Assembly (NCBI GenBank): GCA_030840335.1
Contig: JAUZFR010000077.1
Span: 1 to 64,000 of the forward strand
Source of the DNA: Actinomycetota bacterium
GTDB lineage: Bacteria > Actinomycetota > Actinomycetes > Actinomycetales > Microbacteriaceae
Direction: 5' to 3'
Length of the DNA: 64,000 nucleotides
This document shows, piece by piece, positions 36,474 through 46,250 of the stretch. Each line of letters starts with the position of its first letter. The stretch's first letter is position 1. The translations under genes and the position numbers were made by a program. The notes under the pieces are model-generated. The model had not been told where the DNA came from. It made no database searches and saw only the letters and a program-made list of their open reading frames with translations.

Positions 36474-38195
36474 GTGACCTTCACCGCGCCAATCCAATTG
36501 CCAGGACTTGCCCTCGACAACGAGTGGTATCGTCGCGCCGTCTTTTATGAAGTCATGGTGCGCAGTTACGTCGATAGCAATGGCGACGGCTCCGGTGATC
36601 TCAGTGGACTGATCTCCCGTCTCGACTACCTGCAGTGGCTTGGAGTGGATGCGCTCTGGCTTCCGCCCATCTATTCATCACCGTTGAAGGACGGTGGCTA
36701 CGATGTCTCCGACTTCCGCACGATCCTTCCCGAATTCGGCACAGTCGAAGAATTTCGGGAACTCGTCACCAAGGCGCACGAGCGCAACATGCGCATCGTC
36801 ATCGACTATCCGCTGAACCACACTTCGGATGCTCACGACTGGTTCCAGCAGTCGCGATCAGACCCTGAGGGTCCGTACGGCGATTACTACGTTTGGAGCG
36901 ACACCGACGAGAAGTACGAAAACATCCGCATCATCTTCGTTGACACCGAAGAGTCGAACTGGACGTTTGATCCGGTGCGGCGCCAGTTCTTCTTCCACCG
37001 CTTCTTCTCGCACCAGCCAGACCTGAACTTCGAGAACCCCGCCGTTCGCGACGAGGTCATGGGGATCGTGCGTTTCTGGCTCGACATGGGCGTGGATGGC
37101 ATCCGGCTGGATGCGATCCCGTACCTCTTCGAGACTGAGGAAGGCAACGGCGAGGGCGAGCCCGCCACCCACGCGTACATCCGCGAGTTGCGGGCGATGA
37201 TGGATCGGGAGTACCCGGGCCGCATCCTGATCGCCGAAGCGAACCAGTGGCCTCAGGAGGTGGTGTCGTTCTACGGCACCGAAGAGGAGCCGGAATGCCA
37301 TATGGCCTTCGACTTCCCGGTGATGCCTCGCATTTTCTACTCACTCCGGGCTCAGCAGGCTGGCGAGCTGACGCGAATCCTCGCCGAGACGACCGACGTG
37401 CCGCCTGGGGCCGGCTGGGGCGTATTCCTGCGCAATCACGACGAGCTGACGCTCGAGATGGTTTCCGAGGAGTACCGGCAGGCGATGTACGGCTGGTACG
37501 CCTACGACCCGCGGATGCGATCGAACATCGGCATTCGCCGTCGACTCGCTCCCCTGCTCGACAACTCACGTGCAGAGCTCGAACTCGCCCACGCGCTGCT
37601 GTTCGCGCTCAAGGGCAGCCCGTTCCTGTACTACGGCGACGAAATCGGCATGGGTGACAACATCTGGCTCCCCGACCGGGACAGCTCTCGTACCCCGATG
37701 CAGTGGAATCCAGACCGCAATGCCGGCTTCTCCAGTGCAGATCCGGGCAAGCTGTATCTACCCGTCGTGCAGTCGCTCGTCTACAACTACAACCTCATCA
37801 ACGTCGAGTCACAGCTTGCGCAGTCCCGCTCGCTGCTTCACTGGATCCGCAACGTGATTCACGTGCGCAAGGCTCATCCGACCTTTGGCCTCGGTTCGCT
37901 GACGATCCTGTCGACCAACCACGAATCGGTTCTCGCGTTTGTTCGCGAGTACGAGGGATCGGGGTCGCAGTTCGGGGATGCCGCGGAGCGCATCCTCTGC
38001 GTGTTCAGTTTCTCGCACAACCCCGTATCGGTGGAGATCTCCGCTGAGGCGCTCGCGGGAGCCCCACTGTTCGACCTGTTCGGCGGCGGCCAGTTCCCCA
38101 CGGTTGCGGACGACGGCAAGCTCACGCTCACGCTCGGAACGCAGAGTTTCTACTGGCTCCACGTGGGCGAGCAGCAATTCGGCGTTGGTCGCTGA
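36474..38195 (+). CDS. treS: Maltose alpha-D-glucosyltransferase / trehalose synthase (GH13)
   Basis: WYRRAVFYEVMVRSYVDSNGDGSGDLSGLISRLDYLQWLGVDALWLPPIYSSPLKDGGYDVSDF; GVDGIRLDAIPYLFE; LRNHDELTLEMV. Confidence 0.95.
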   Translation: MTFTAPIQLPGLALDNEWYRRAVFYEVMVRSYVDSNGDGSGDLSGLISRLDYLQWLGVDALWLPPIYSSPLKDGGYDVSDFRTILPEFGTVEEFRELVTKAHERNMRIVIDYPLNHTSDAHDWFQQSRSDPEGPYGDYYVWSDTDEKYENIRIIFVDTEESNWTFDPVRRQFFFHRFFSHQPDLNFENPAVRDEVMGIVRFWLDMGVDGIRLDAIPYLFETEEGNGEGEPATHAYIRELRAMMDREYPGRILIAEANQWPQEVVSFYGTEEEPECHMAFDFPVMPRIFYSLRAQQAGELTRILAETTDVPPGAGWGVFLRNHDELTLEMVSEEYRQAMYGWYAYDPRMRSNIGIRRRLAPLLDNSRAELELAHALLFALKGSPFLYYGDEIGMGDNIWLPDRDSSRTPMQWNPDRNAGFSSADPGKLYLPVVQSLVYNYNLINVESQLAQSRSLLHWIRNVIHVRKAHPTFGLGSLTILSTNHESVLAFVREYEGSGSQFGDAAERILCVFSFSHNPVSVEISAEALAGAPLFDLFGGGQFPTVADDGKLTLTLGTQSFYWLHVGEQQFGVGR

Positions 38196-38244
38196 CGCCA
38201 CTCCGGGGAGGCGGCGCGTCAGCGTCGGACGCCCGATCTAAAGT

Positions 38245-38940
38245 GTGTGCATGAGCAATTCCTGGTTCGACACCCTCGGCGTATTCGATCTTGAGACGAC
38301 GGGAATTGACGTCGAAACGAGCCGCATCGTCTCCGCCCACGTTGGCGTGCTCGACACCGCGGGCGAGTTGGTCGAGGAGTGGAACTGGCTCGCAGACCCC
38401 GGCATCGAGATCCCCGAGCAGGCCAGCGCGGTACACGGCATCTCGACAGCGCGTGCGCGGGCCGAGGGCAGGCCGGCCGCCGAAGTCGTGGCAGAGATCA
38501 TCCTCGTTCTGAGTCGCTTGTTCGACCGTGGCCTCGCGGTCACCATCTACAACGCGCCGTACGACCTGAGCCTCCTGCACTACGAGGCACTTCGCTATAA
38601 CCTCGAGCCGCTGACGGAGCCTGCGCCGATCATCGACCCGCTGGTGCTCGATCGTGTTGTCGACCGCTACCGCAAGGGCAAGCGCACACTCGAAGCCGCC
38701 GCGGTCGCTTACGGAGTCGACCTGACGGATGCGCACGATGCCAGCGCCGATGCGGTCGCCGCGGGGCGGGTTGCGCAGGCCATGGCTCGTAAGTTTCCCG
38801 CCCAGTTGGCCATCGAATCCACGATCCTTCACACGCAGCAAGTCGCGTGGTGCTCGGAGCAGGCCATCGACTTCCAGGCCTACATGCGCCGCACACACAA
38901 CCCCGAATACACGACATCAGGCGTGTGGCCCATTCGCTGA
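38245..38940 (+). CDS. 3'-5' exonuclease (DnaQ-like, DEDDh)
   Basis: LGVFDLETTGIDVETSRIVSAHVGVLD; YNAPYDLSLLHYE; HDASADAVAAGRVA. Confidence 0.92.
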   Translation: MCMSNSWFDTLGVFDLETTGIDVETSRIVSAHVGVLDTAGELVEEWNWLADPGIEIPEQASAVHGISTARARAEGRPAAEVVAEIILVLSRLFDRGLAVTIYNAPYDLSLLHYEALRYNLEPLTEPAPIIDPLVLDRVVDRYRKGKRTLEAAAVAYGVDLTDAHDASADAVAAGRVAQAMARKFPAQLAIESTILHTQQVAWCSEQAIDFQAYMRRTHNPEYTTSGVWPIR

Positions 38941-38981
38941 TCAGGCCCATTCGCTGAGCAAGCCTCTGCGCTGAGCAAGCC
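38927..38981. repeat. Patch of short direct repeats at the 3' end of the exonuclease gene
   Basis: GGCCCATTCGCTGA at 38927-38940 and 38944-38957; CGCTGAGCAAGCC at 38952-38964 and 38969-38981. Confidence 0.8.
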
Positions 38982-39094
38982 ACAGGGTCGGTCGAAGTAG
39001 GCCAGCGCGTCGACAACCACCGCCGCCGCCGACATCACACGCCCGCTACTCGCGGCTCGCTAATATGGGGCACCCCAAAGCAAAGGAGGGCCCC

Positions 39095-39592
39095 GTGGGC
39101 AAGGTGGTCATGTACGGCTCGGTGTCGGTGGACGGCTTCGTCGCGGACGAGAACGACCAGCCCGGACCGCTGTTCGACTGATTGTCCAGCGGTGACGTCC
39201 GGCTGGACGAGAGCGGCGAGTTGAAGGTGTCGCAGACGTCCTACGACTACACCCGGCCGGTCGACCACATGGTCCTCGTGACGCACCGGCCAAAGCCTGC
39301 AGGCTGGGACCCAGAGGCGCCGTTTCACTTCGTCGACGGCGTCGAGGCAGCCGTGGCCAGGGCGCGGGAGCTGGCTGGTGACCGCATCGTCGAGGTCGCA
39401 GCTGGCGACGTCGGTGGCCAGGTGCTTGCCGCGGGCCTGGCCGACGAGGTGCGGATGGACGTCGTACCAGTAGTGTTCGGGTCCGGCAAGCGCTACTTCG
39501 GGTCGGTCCACGCACAGCACCTGTTGGAGGATCCCGATGCGGCGGTTCAGGGCAACCGGGTGCTTCACCTGCGCTATCGGGTGCGGCGTTGA
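39095..39592 (+). pseudogene. Dihydrofolate reductase/RibD C-terminal-like family remnant
   Basis: GTG 39095 with AAGGAGGG upstream: VGKVVMYGSVSVDGFVADENDQPGPLFD-stop(TGA 39179-39181)-LSSGDVRLDESGELKVSQTSYDYTRPVDHMVLVTHRPKPAGWDPEAPFHFVDGV..VVPVVFGSGKRYFG. Same frame on both sides of the stop; an internal segment also appears deleted at YTRP/VDHM. Confidence 0.82.
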
Positions 39593-39612
39593 CCGATCTG
39601 AGCGGGTACTCA

Positions 39613-39646
39613 CAAAAGGCGACCGGCTCGAGCCGATCGCCTTGTG
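39613..39646. terminator. Probable intrinsic terminator between convergent pseudogene and rpmE2
   Basis: CAAAAGGCGACCGGCT-CG-AGCCGATCGCCTTGTG stem-loop with T-run on the minus strand. Confidence 0.6.
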
Positions 39647-39665
39647 TAGAGCTTGTGTGTACTGC

Positions 39666-39914
39666 TTACTTGCCGAAGCCCTTGTAGCGCGAGTTGAACT
39701 TCTCGACGCGGCCGGCGGAGTCGAGGATGCGCTGCTTGCCCGTGTAGAACGGGTGCGATGCCGACGAGATTTCGACATCAATGACGGGGTAGGTCACGCC
39801 GTCGAGCTCGATCGTCTTGTCGCTGGTTGCGGTCGAGCGCGTCAGGAAGGTCTCACCGGAGGCCAGGTCGCGGAACACGATCGGCGCGTACGTGGGGTGA
39901 ATGTCTGTCTTCAT
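39666..39914 (-). CDS. rpmE2: 50S ribosomal protein L31 type B
   Basis: [68 protein letters not shown]; Cys-free. Confidence 0.97.
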   Translation of the reverse strand: MKTDIHPTYAPIVFRDLASGETFLTRSTATSDKTIELDGVTYPVIDVEISSASHPFYTGKQRILDSAGRVEKFNSRYKGFGK

Positions 39915-40048
39915 GGCGAATCCTTGAGTTTGGAGAGTGTTAGGAAAGAAAACCTGCGGCGGAAGACAACGCTCCCAGAGCCGACTCGATAGCTTATCAG
40001 ACCTCTACTGCGGGGTCGAGCTATGACCGACCGGCCTGCGGGCGCGGG

Positions 40049-40831
40049 TCAGCTGGCGCGTGCGGTGAAACGGCCGTTGTCGCTGGTCAACTCGAGCGGA
40101 AGTCCGAACGTCTCGGTCAACTTCTCCGACGTGAGTACTTCATCCAGCGGGCCGGCCGCGGCGATCTTGCCGTTGGACAGCAACAGAGCGTGGGTGAACC
40201 CCTGCGGGATCTCTTCCACGTGGTGCGTGACCATCACGATTGCGGGTGCCGTCGGAGCGCTCGCGAAGCCGCTGAGCAGCTGCAGCAGTTCCTCCCGCGA
40301 TCCGAGATCAAGACTCGCGGCCGGCTCATCGAGCAGGAGGATTTCGGGGTCTGTCATCACGGCGCGGGCTATTTGCACCCGTTTCTGCTCGCCGTCGCTG
40401 AGCGCCCCGAACTTGCGGCCGGACAGCGCGCCGAGTTTCCATTCGTTCAACACTCGTTCAGCGCGCCGCACGTCGACATCCTCGTACTCCTCGTTCCAGC
40501 GACCGGTCACGGAGTATGCGGCGGTCAGCACGACGTTGAGAACTGTCTCGGTGCTCGGGATGCGCTTGCTCATGGCCGACGAGGCAAAGCCGATCCTCGG
40601 TCGCAGTTCGAAAACGTCGACCGCTCCGAGTGTGTCATCGAGGAGAAGGGCCTTGCCCTTGCTCGGGTGAATCAGTGCGGCGGCAATCTGCAGCAGCGTC
40701 GTCTTGCCTGCGCCGTTCGGTCCGAGGATCACCCAGCGCTCCGCGTCATCCACCTCCCAGTTGATGCCGTCGAGGATGCGGTTGCCATCGCGAACGATGG
40801 ATACGTCGGTGAGCTGCAGAACGCGTGCCAT
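40049..40831 (-). CDS. ABC transporter ATP-binding protein
   Basis: VILGPNGAGKTTLLQIAAAL; LSDGEQKRVQIARAVMTDPEILLLDEPAASLDLGSRE. Confidence 0.94.
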   Translation of the reverse strand: MARVLQLTDVSIVRDGNRILDGINWEVDDAERWVILGPNGAGKTTLLQIAAALIHPSKGKALLLDDTLGAVDVFELRPRIGFASSAMSKRIPSTETVLNVVLTAAYSVTGRWNEEYEDVDVRRAERVLNEWKLGALSGRKFGALSDGEQKRVQIARAVMTDPEILLLDEPAASLDLGSREELLQLLSGFASAPTAPAIVMVTHHVEEIPQGFTHALLLSNGKIAAAGPLDEVLTSEKLTETFGLPLELTSDNGRFTARAS

Positions 40832-40862
40832 GATTTGTCCAGCTTAGGGGAGTGAAATCGGG

Positions 40863-42047
40863 TCAGACGAGCGAGGCGTAGATCTCGTTGGTGCGTGTGG
40901 CGATGTGTTCCCAGCTGAATTGCTGCTCGGCGCGAGCGCGCCCGGCTGCGCCCATCTTCTTCGCCAGCTTCGGGTCGCTGACCACCTCGATGAGAGCCGC
41001 AGCGAGGTCGGCGACAAATCGATCCGGATCCAGGGGCGTACCCGTGCCATCCTGCGCTTGCTCGATGGGAACGAGCCGGCCAGTGACGCCATCGTCAACG
41101 ACTTCGGGGATGCCCCCGGTTGCAGTGCCGACGACCGGTGCGCCGCATGCCATGGCCTCGAGGTTGACGATGCCGAGTGGCTCATAGATCGAAGGGCACA
41201 CGAAGGTGGTTGCGGTTGTGAGTACCGCGCGAAGCTCGGTCTGGCTCAGCAGGCGATCAATCCACACGACTCCGTTGCGGAGTTTCTGGAGCGCGGCTAC
41301 GCCATCCCGCACTTCTTCGAGGATCTCGGGAGTATCCGGTGCCCCCGCGCAGAGCACCAGCTGTACGTCGGGCGGGAGCAGCGCTGCTGCGCGCAACAGG
41401 TATGGCAGACCCTTCTGGCGGGTGATGCGGCCGACGAAGACCACGGATGGGCGGCTCGGGTCGATCCCGAGCGCTTTGACGAGGTCGGGGTCCTTGTTCG
41501 GCTTCCAGTGCGCAAGATCGATGCCGTTGTAAACCACTTCGACTTTGCTCTCATCAAGGAGCGGATAGGACCGCAGGATGTCGCGACGCATTCCCTCACT
41601 CACAGCAATGACCTTCGCCGCGCCAGCGAACGCGGTTTGCTCGATCCAGCTCGACAGACGGTATCCCCCGCCGAGCTGTTCGGCCTTCCACGGGCGAAGA
41701 GGTTCGAGGCTGTGCGCCGTCACCACGTGAGGGATTCCATAGAGCAGCGACGCCACATGGCCCGCGGCGTTCGCGTACCAGGTGTGCGAGTGGACGATGT
41801 CGGCACCTTCGACATCCCGGGCGATTTGAAGATCGACGCCGAGCGTGGAGAGGGCGGGATTGGCCCCGGCGAGCTCCGCGGGAACGAGGTAGGACTTCAC
41901 GCCGTCTTCTTCGCGCGGCATGCCAAACGCTCGTACCTCGACCTTGGTGTCTTGCCTGCGAAGCGCCTTGACGAGCTCCGCAACGTGAACTCCGGCCCCT
42001 CCATAGACTTCGGGAGGATATTCACGCGTTATTAGATCGACTCGCAT
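40863..42047 (-). CDS. glgA: Glycogen synthase / glucosyltransferase (actinobacterial GlgA/GlgM type, GT4)
   Basis: MRVDLITREYPPEVYGGAGVHVAELVKALR..VVTAHSLEPLRPWKAEQLGGGYRLSSWIE..CPSIYEPLGIVNLEAMACGAPVV; divergent from glgC. Confidence 0.93.
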   Translation of the reverse strand: MRVDLITREYPPEVYGGAGVHVAELVKALRRQDTKVEVRAFGMPREEDGVKSYLVPAELAGANPALSTLGVDLQIARDVEGADIVHSHTWYANAAGHVASLLYGIPHVVTAHSLEPLRPWKAEQLGGGYRLSSWIEQTAFAGAAKVIAVSEGMRRDILRSYPLLDESKVEVVYNGIDLAHWKPNKDPDLVKALGIDPSRPSVVFVGRITRQKGLPYLLRAAALLPPDVQLVLCAGAPDTPEILEEVRDGVAALQKLRNGVVWIDRLLSQTELRAVLTTATTFVCPSIYEPLGIVNLEAMACGAPVVGTATGGIPEVVDDGVTGRLVPIEQAQDGTGTPLDPDRFVADLAAALIEVVSDPKLAKKMGAAGRARAEQQFSWEHIATRTNEIYASLV

Positions 42048-42093
42048 GCTCTAGACGCTAGTACAGCGTCGACCGCTGTCCTACTCTGGTCAA

Positions 42094-43332
42094 ATGGCGT
42101 CAAAGAAGATCTTCGGCATTGTCCTAGCTGGCGGAGAGGGCAAGCGTTTGATGCCTCTCACTGCAGACCGCGCAAAGCCCGCGGTCCCATTTGGCGGTGG
42201 TTACCGCCTCATCGACTTTGCGCTGAGCAACCTGATCAACTCGGGGCTTCGACAAATCGTGGTACTGACCCAGTACAAGTCACACAGCCTGGACCGCCAC
42301 GTCTCGCAGACGTGGCGCCTCGACGGCATCACGAGCTCGTACGTCGCATCCGTTCCCGCACAGCAGCGTCTCGGTAAGCGCTGGTTCAGCGGATCGGCCG
42401 ACGCCATCCTGCAGAGCCTCAATCTGCTGCGGGACGAGAAGCCGGACATCGTCGTCGTCGTGGGTGCGGACCACGTCTACCGCATGGATTTTGCCCAGAT
42501 GATCGAAGCGCACATCGAGGCTGCGACGGGCGTCACGGTTGCGGCCATCCGCCAGCCGATCGCACTCGCCGACCAGTTCGGGGTGATCGAACTCGACAAG
42601 GTAGACCCGAATCGGATCGCCGCGTTCCTTGAGAAGCCGAAGAATGCGGTCGGACTCGCCGACTCCCCCGGCGAGGTGCTCGCTTCCATGGGTAACTACA
42701 TTTTCGACGCGGACATCCTGATGGATGCCGTGATTCGTGACGGCGAGAACGCCGATTCGAACCACGACATGGGTGGCGATATCGTCCCGGACTTCGTGGC
42801 ACGCGGCGAGGCCGCGGTCTACGACCTCAATCGCAACGATGTGCCGGGGTCGACTGAGCGCGACAAGTTCTACTGGCGCGACGTGGGAACCATCGACTCG
42901 TTCTTCGATGCGCATCAGGACCTGATTTCGGCGCTTCCGATCTTCAACCTGTACAACCGCGACTGGCCGATCTTCAGCCAGCAGCTCAACTCGCCGCCCG
43001 CGAAGTTCGTGCGCGATGCGAAAGGCAACCTGGGTACGACGATCGATTCGATCGTGTCGCTGGGCACTCTGATCTCCGGAGGCCACCTCGAGCGAAGCGT
43101 GATCGGGTCATGGTGCGTCGTCGAATCGGGGGCAACAGTCGTCGATTCTGTGGTGTTCGAGCGGGTTCGAATCGCGCCGAACGCCGTTGTTCGTCGGGCT
43201 ATCCTTGACAAGGATGTGGTAATCGCCGAGGGCGCGACTGTCGGAGTAGATGCCGACGCCGACCGTGCGCGGGGTTTTACTGTCACCGACTCCGGCATCA
43301 CAGTTGTGGGCAAGGGAGTGCACGTCTCCTAG
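42094..43332 (+). CDS. glgC: Glucose-1-phosphate adenylyltransferase
   Basis: [56 protein letters not shown]. Confidence 0.97.
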   Translation: MASKKIFGIVLAGGEGKRLMPLTADRAKPAVPFGGGYRLIDFALSNLINSGLRQIVVLTQYKSHSLDRHVSQTWRLDGITSSYVASVPAQQRLGKRWFSGSADAILQSLNLLRDEKPDIVVVVGADHVYRMDFAQMIEAHIEAATGVTVAAIRQPIALADQFGVIELDKVDPNRIAAFLEKPKNAVGLADSPGEVLASMGNYIFDADILMDAVIRDGENADSNHDMGGDIVPDFVARGEAAVYDLNRNDVPGSTERDKFYWRDVGTIDSFFDAHQDLISALPIFNLYNRDWPIFSQQLNSPPAKFVRDAKGNLGTTIDSIVSLGTLISGGHLERSVIGSWCVVESGATVVDSVVFERVRIAPNAVVRRAILDKDVVIAEGATVGVDADADRARGFTVTDSGITVVGKGVHVS

Positions 43333-43361
43333 ACAGAAGCTGACGGAAGGTTTCTCCCGCG

Positions 43362-44003
43362 ATGGCCCGGTTCCTTGTGGTGCTCGACGTCGATTCGACT
43401 CTCATCGAGAACGAGGTGATCGAGCTTCTTGCCGAAGAGGCCGGGGCACTTGACGTTGTCGCTTCGATCACCCGGGACGCAATGAACGGGTTGCTCGACT
43501 TCGAGCAGAGCCTTCGGTCACGCGTCGCCACGCTTGCCGGGCTGCCCGAGAGTGTCTTCGCAACCGTTGGCGCGAAGGTGCTTGTGACGAAGGGTGTCGA
43601 GCGGATGATCGCGGGCATCCATGCCGCAGGAGGTCGCGTTGGTGTCGTTTCGGGCGGCTTCCACGAAGTGGTCGATCCGGTGGCCGAGCGGCTCGGGCTG
43701 GACTACTGGCGCGCGAACCGGCTCGCGGTGGATGCCGAAGGAACGCTGACCGGCGGACTGACCGGGCCGGTCATCGATGCGGACGCGAAGGCATCCACTC
43801 TTCGCGAGTGGGCGGATGACTTCGGGGTGCCCCTCTCGCAGACCGTTGCGATCGGTGACGGGGCAAATGACCTGCCGATGATGGCCATCACGGGACTCTC
43901 GGTCGGGTTCGACGCCAAGGCGCCCGTGCGCGATGAAGCGAACCTGATTATGGACAACCGCGACCTGTCCCAGGTACTGGCGCTGTTGGGCCTCCGCGGC
44001 TAG
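43362..44003 (+). CDS. serB: Phosphoserine phosphatase
   Basis: LDVDSTLIENEVIELLAEEAG..GVVSGGFHEVVDPVAERLGLDYWRANRL..VAIGDGANDLPMM. Confidence 0.94.
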   Translation: MARFLVVLDVDSTLIENEVIELLAEEAGALDVVASITRDAMNGLLDFEQSLRSRVATLAGLPESVFATVGAKVLVTKGVERMIAGIHAAGGRVGVVSGGFHEVVDPVAERLGLDYWRANRLAVDAEGTLTGGLTGPVIDADAKASTLREWADDFGVPLSQTVAIGDGANDLPMMAITGLSVGFDAKAPVRDEANLIMDNRDLSQVLALLGLRG

Positions 44004-44095
44004 CTGCACTCGGTGATTGCGCCCGCACGAAGCAATTGCGCTCTGTCGCGCACGCGCAAATGGTTCGGGAGGGCGCATTCACTCAGGCGCGCAGG

Positions 44096-44806
44096 CTAGT
44101 GGCCCATCCCGAGGCCGCCGTCGACCGGGATCACAGCGCCGCTGATGTAGCCAGCGTCGTCGCTCGCCAACCAGGTGATGACCTTCGCGACTTCCTCGGC
44201 GGTCGCAAAACGCCCGGCAGGGATCGACTTCTTGTAGTCGGCCTGCTGCTGCTCAGGAAGCTCGGCGGTCATGTCGGTCTCAATGAAACCCGGTGCAACA
44301 ACGTTTGCCGTGATGCCGCGGGAGCCGAGCTCGCGAGTAATCGATCGTGCGAGCCCGATGAGCCCGCTCTTGGACGCAGAGTAATTCACCTGTCCGGCAG
44401 AGCCGAGCAGGCCGACAACGCTCGAGACCAGGATGATGCGGCCGAACCGGGCCTTCAGCATTCCCTTCGATGCACGCTTGACGACGCGGAACGCGCCCGA
44501 CAGGTTGGTGTCGATCACATCCGTGAAGTCTTCCTCGCTCATTCGCAGAAGCAGGGTGTCGCGGGTGATTCCGGCGTTGGCGACGACGACCTCGATCGGA
44601 CCGAGAGCGGCTTCGACCTCGCTGAACGCGGCATCCAGAGCCTCGGCATCCGTGACATCCGCTCGCACCGTGAGGGAGCCCTCAGGACCTTCGCCCGACC
44701 GGGCGGTGACGGCAACCCGGTGACCGAGTGCGACGAATTGTTCGGCGATGGCATAGCCGATGCCCCTGTTTCCGCCGGTGATGAGGACAGTGCGCTGAGT
44801 GGTCAT
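44096..44806 (-). CDS. fabG: 3-oxoacyl-ACP reductase (SDR)
   Basis: VLITGGNRGIGYAIAEQF..VVANAGITRDTLLLRMSEEDF..YSASKSGLIGLARSITRELG. Confidence 0.93.
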   Translation of the reverse strand: MTTQRTVLITGGNRGIGYAIAEQFVALGHRVAVTARSGEGPEGSLTVRADVTDAEALDAAFSEVEAALGPIEVVVANAGITRDTLLLRMSEEDFTDVIDTNLSGAFRVVKRASKGMLKARFGRIILVSSVVGLLGSAGQVNYSASKSGLIGLARSITRELGSRGITANVVAPGFIETDMTAELPEQQQADYKKSIPAGRFATAEEVAKVITWLASDDAGYISGAVIPVDGGLGMGH

Positions 44807-44857
44807 GGCTCACAAGCCTATAGTCGCAACCGCGGCGACGTAGGCTGGTCATTGCCG

Positions 44858-45151
44858 ATGAAGAACCAGCCGCAGCAGACCGTAACATCGCTCCCGATGT
44901 CGCCAGACCAGGAGCGACACATCCGCATGCGGAAGTACACGATCGCGATGTCCATCCGACTCGTCTGCTTCATTCTGTGCATCTTCGTCACCGGCTGGTG
45001 GCAGTTGGTTTTCATTGCCGGCGCGGTCGTCCTTCCCTATATCGCGGTCGTTCTCGCCAACACCGCCACTCGCGGCAGCGCGCTCGATGTCGTCAGCCCG
45101 GGCGGCATCGTTCTGTCGCGTCCGGTCGATCACCCGGGCGAGCACGAATGA
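44858..45151 (+). CDS. DUF3099 domain membrane protein
   Basis: SLPMSPDQERHIRMRKYTIAMSIRLVCFILCIFVTGWWQLVFIAGAVVLPYIAVVLANTATR; start ATG 44858 within track ORF 44036..45151. Confidence 0.85.
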   Translation: MKNQPQQTVTSLPMSPDQERHIRMRKYTIAMSIRLVCFILCIFVTGWWQLVFIAGAVVLPYIAVVLANTATRGSALDVVSPGGIVLSRPVDHPGEHE

Positions 45152-45378
45152 TCGGGATCGGCCCGGATGAGCTGGCCCCGAGGTGTTCGAGGGCCGGATG
45201 CGATGCCGAGGCGACAATGAGCGTGAACTGGCGCAATCCGAAGATCCACTCGGTCGATCGGGTCAAGGTCTGGCTGGCCTGTGACGAACACAGCGAGTAT
45301 CTGCGCGAGTATCTCGACGCTCGGGATTTTCCGGTGATCGTCACACCGTTCGGCGTGAGCGTTGAGGCGGTTCCGTGA
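45148..45378 (+). CDS. Small conserved hypothetical protein with Cys/His knuckle
   Basis: MIGIGPDELAPRCSRAGCDAEATMSVNWRNPKIHSVDRVKVWLACDEHSEYLREYLDARDFPV; overlaps the starts/stops of its neighbours. Confidence 0.75.
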   Translation: MIGIGPDELAPRCSRAGCDAEATMSVNWRNPKIHSVDRVKVWLACDEHSEYLREYLDARDFPVIVTPFGVSVEAVP

Positions 45379-46250
45379 ACAACTGGCGTTTCGCCCTCAC
45401 CCGCCGATGGTTCACGTACCTGGGTATGGCCGTTGTGTTCGCGATCGCATGCGTGCTGCTCTCGCGCTGGCAGATCGGTCGCAATGACGAGACCGTCGCC
45501 GCGAACACGCTCATGACGCGCAACTATGCCGCGGCCGCAGAACCTGTTTCGGTTCTGTTGCCGAACGTCCACTCGTTTTCACCGAAAGACATCTGGCGAA
45601 AGGTCGATCTCGAGGGCACGTACCTTTCCGACAAGCAGATGCTGGTTCGCGGGCGCTCACTCGGAAGTAATCCGGGGTTCGAAGTGCTCACTCCCCTGAA
45701 ACTCAGCGACGGCACGGTTTTCGTCGTCGATCGCGGCTGGCTGCCAGTCGGCTCGAAGCAGGACACTCCGGATGTCGTCCCCGCCGCCCCGATTGGACCC
45801 GTGCACGTAACGGCGCGCCTGCAGGCCAGCGAGACGATTCTGCCCGGCCGCTCGGCGCCGGCCGGCCAGATCCCGGAGATCAACCTACCGATGGTCGCCA
45901 GCCACGTTGGCGCGACCACCTACACGGGCGCTTACGGTCTGCTCGCGTCGGAATCCCCCGCGCCCGCGACCCGGCCGATTGCCGCAGTCAAGCCCACGAT
46001 CGACCCCGGGCCGTTTCTGTCCTACGCCTTCCAATGGATCCTGTTCGCGGTCTTCGGCTTCGGTGGACTCGCGTGGGCGCTGCGTCAGGAATACCGCATC
46101 CGCAACGCCGAAGACCCCGAGGAACGCGTGCGTGCCGCCACGCGTGACCGAAAATCGCGCGCGAAAGCACCGACCGACTCGGAGGTCGAAGACGCGATCA
46201 TCGAGCGCGCCGACGTTCGCAACGACGCGCAGCTGATCTCGCGCAGTTGA
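45375..46250 (+). CDS. SURF1 family cytochrome oxidase assembly protein
   Basis: VVFAIACVLLSRWQIGRNDE..WRKVDLEGTYLSDKQMLVRGRSLGSNPGFEVLTPLKLSDGTVFVVDRGWLPVG. Confidence 0.93.
   Translation: MNNWRFALTRRWFTYLGMAVVFAIACVLLSRWQIGRNDETVAANTLMTRNYAAAAEPVSVLLPNVHSFSPKDIWRKVDLEGTYLSDKQMLVRGRSLGSNPGFEVLTPLKLSDGTVFVVDRGWLPVGSKQDTPDVVPAAPIGPVHVTARLQASETILPGRSAPAGQIPEINLPMVASHVGATTYTGAYGLLASESPAPATRPIAAVKPTIDPGPFLSYAFQWILFAVFGFGGLAWALRQEYRIRNAEDPEERVRAATRDRKSRAKAPTDSEVEDAIIERADVRNDAQLISRS

Noticed and set aside
40905-42035. 376-aa plus-strand ORF opposite glgA
   Set aside because: Antisense mirror ORF with no domain signature.
44036-44857. Long 5' extension of the DUF3099 ORF
   Set aside because: It is antisense to fabG; the DUF3099 protein starts at ATG 44858.
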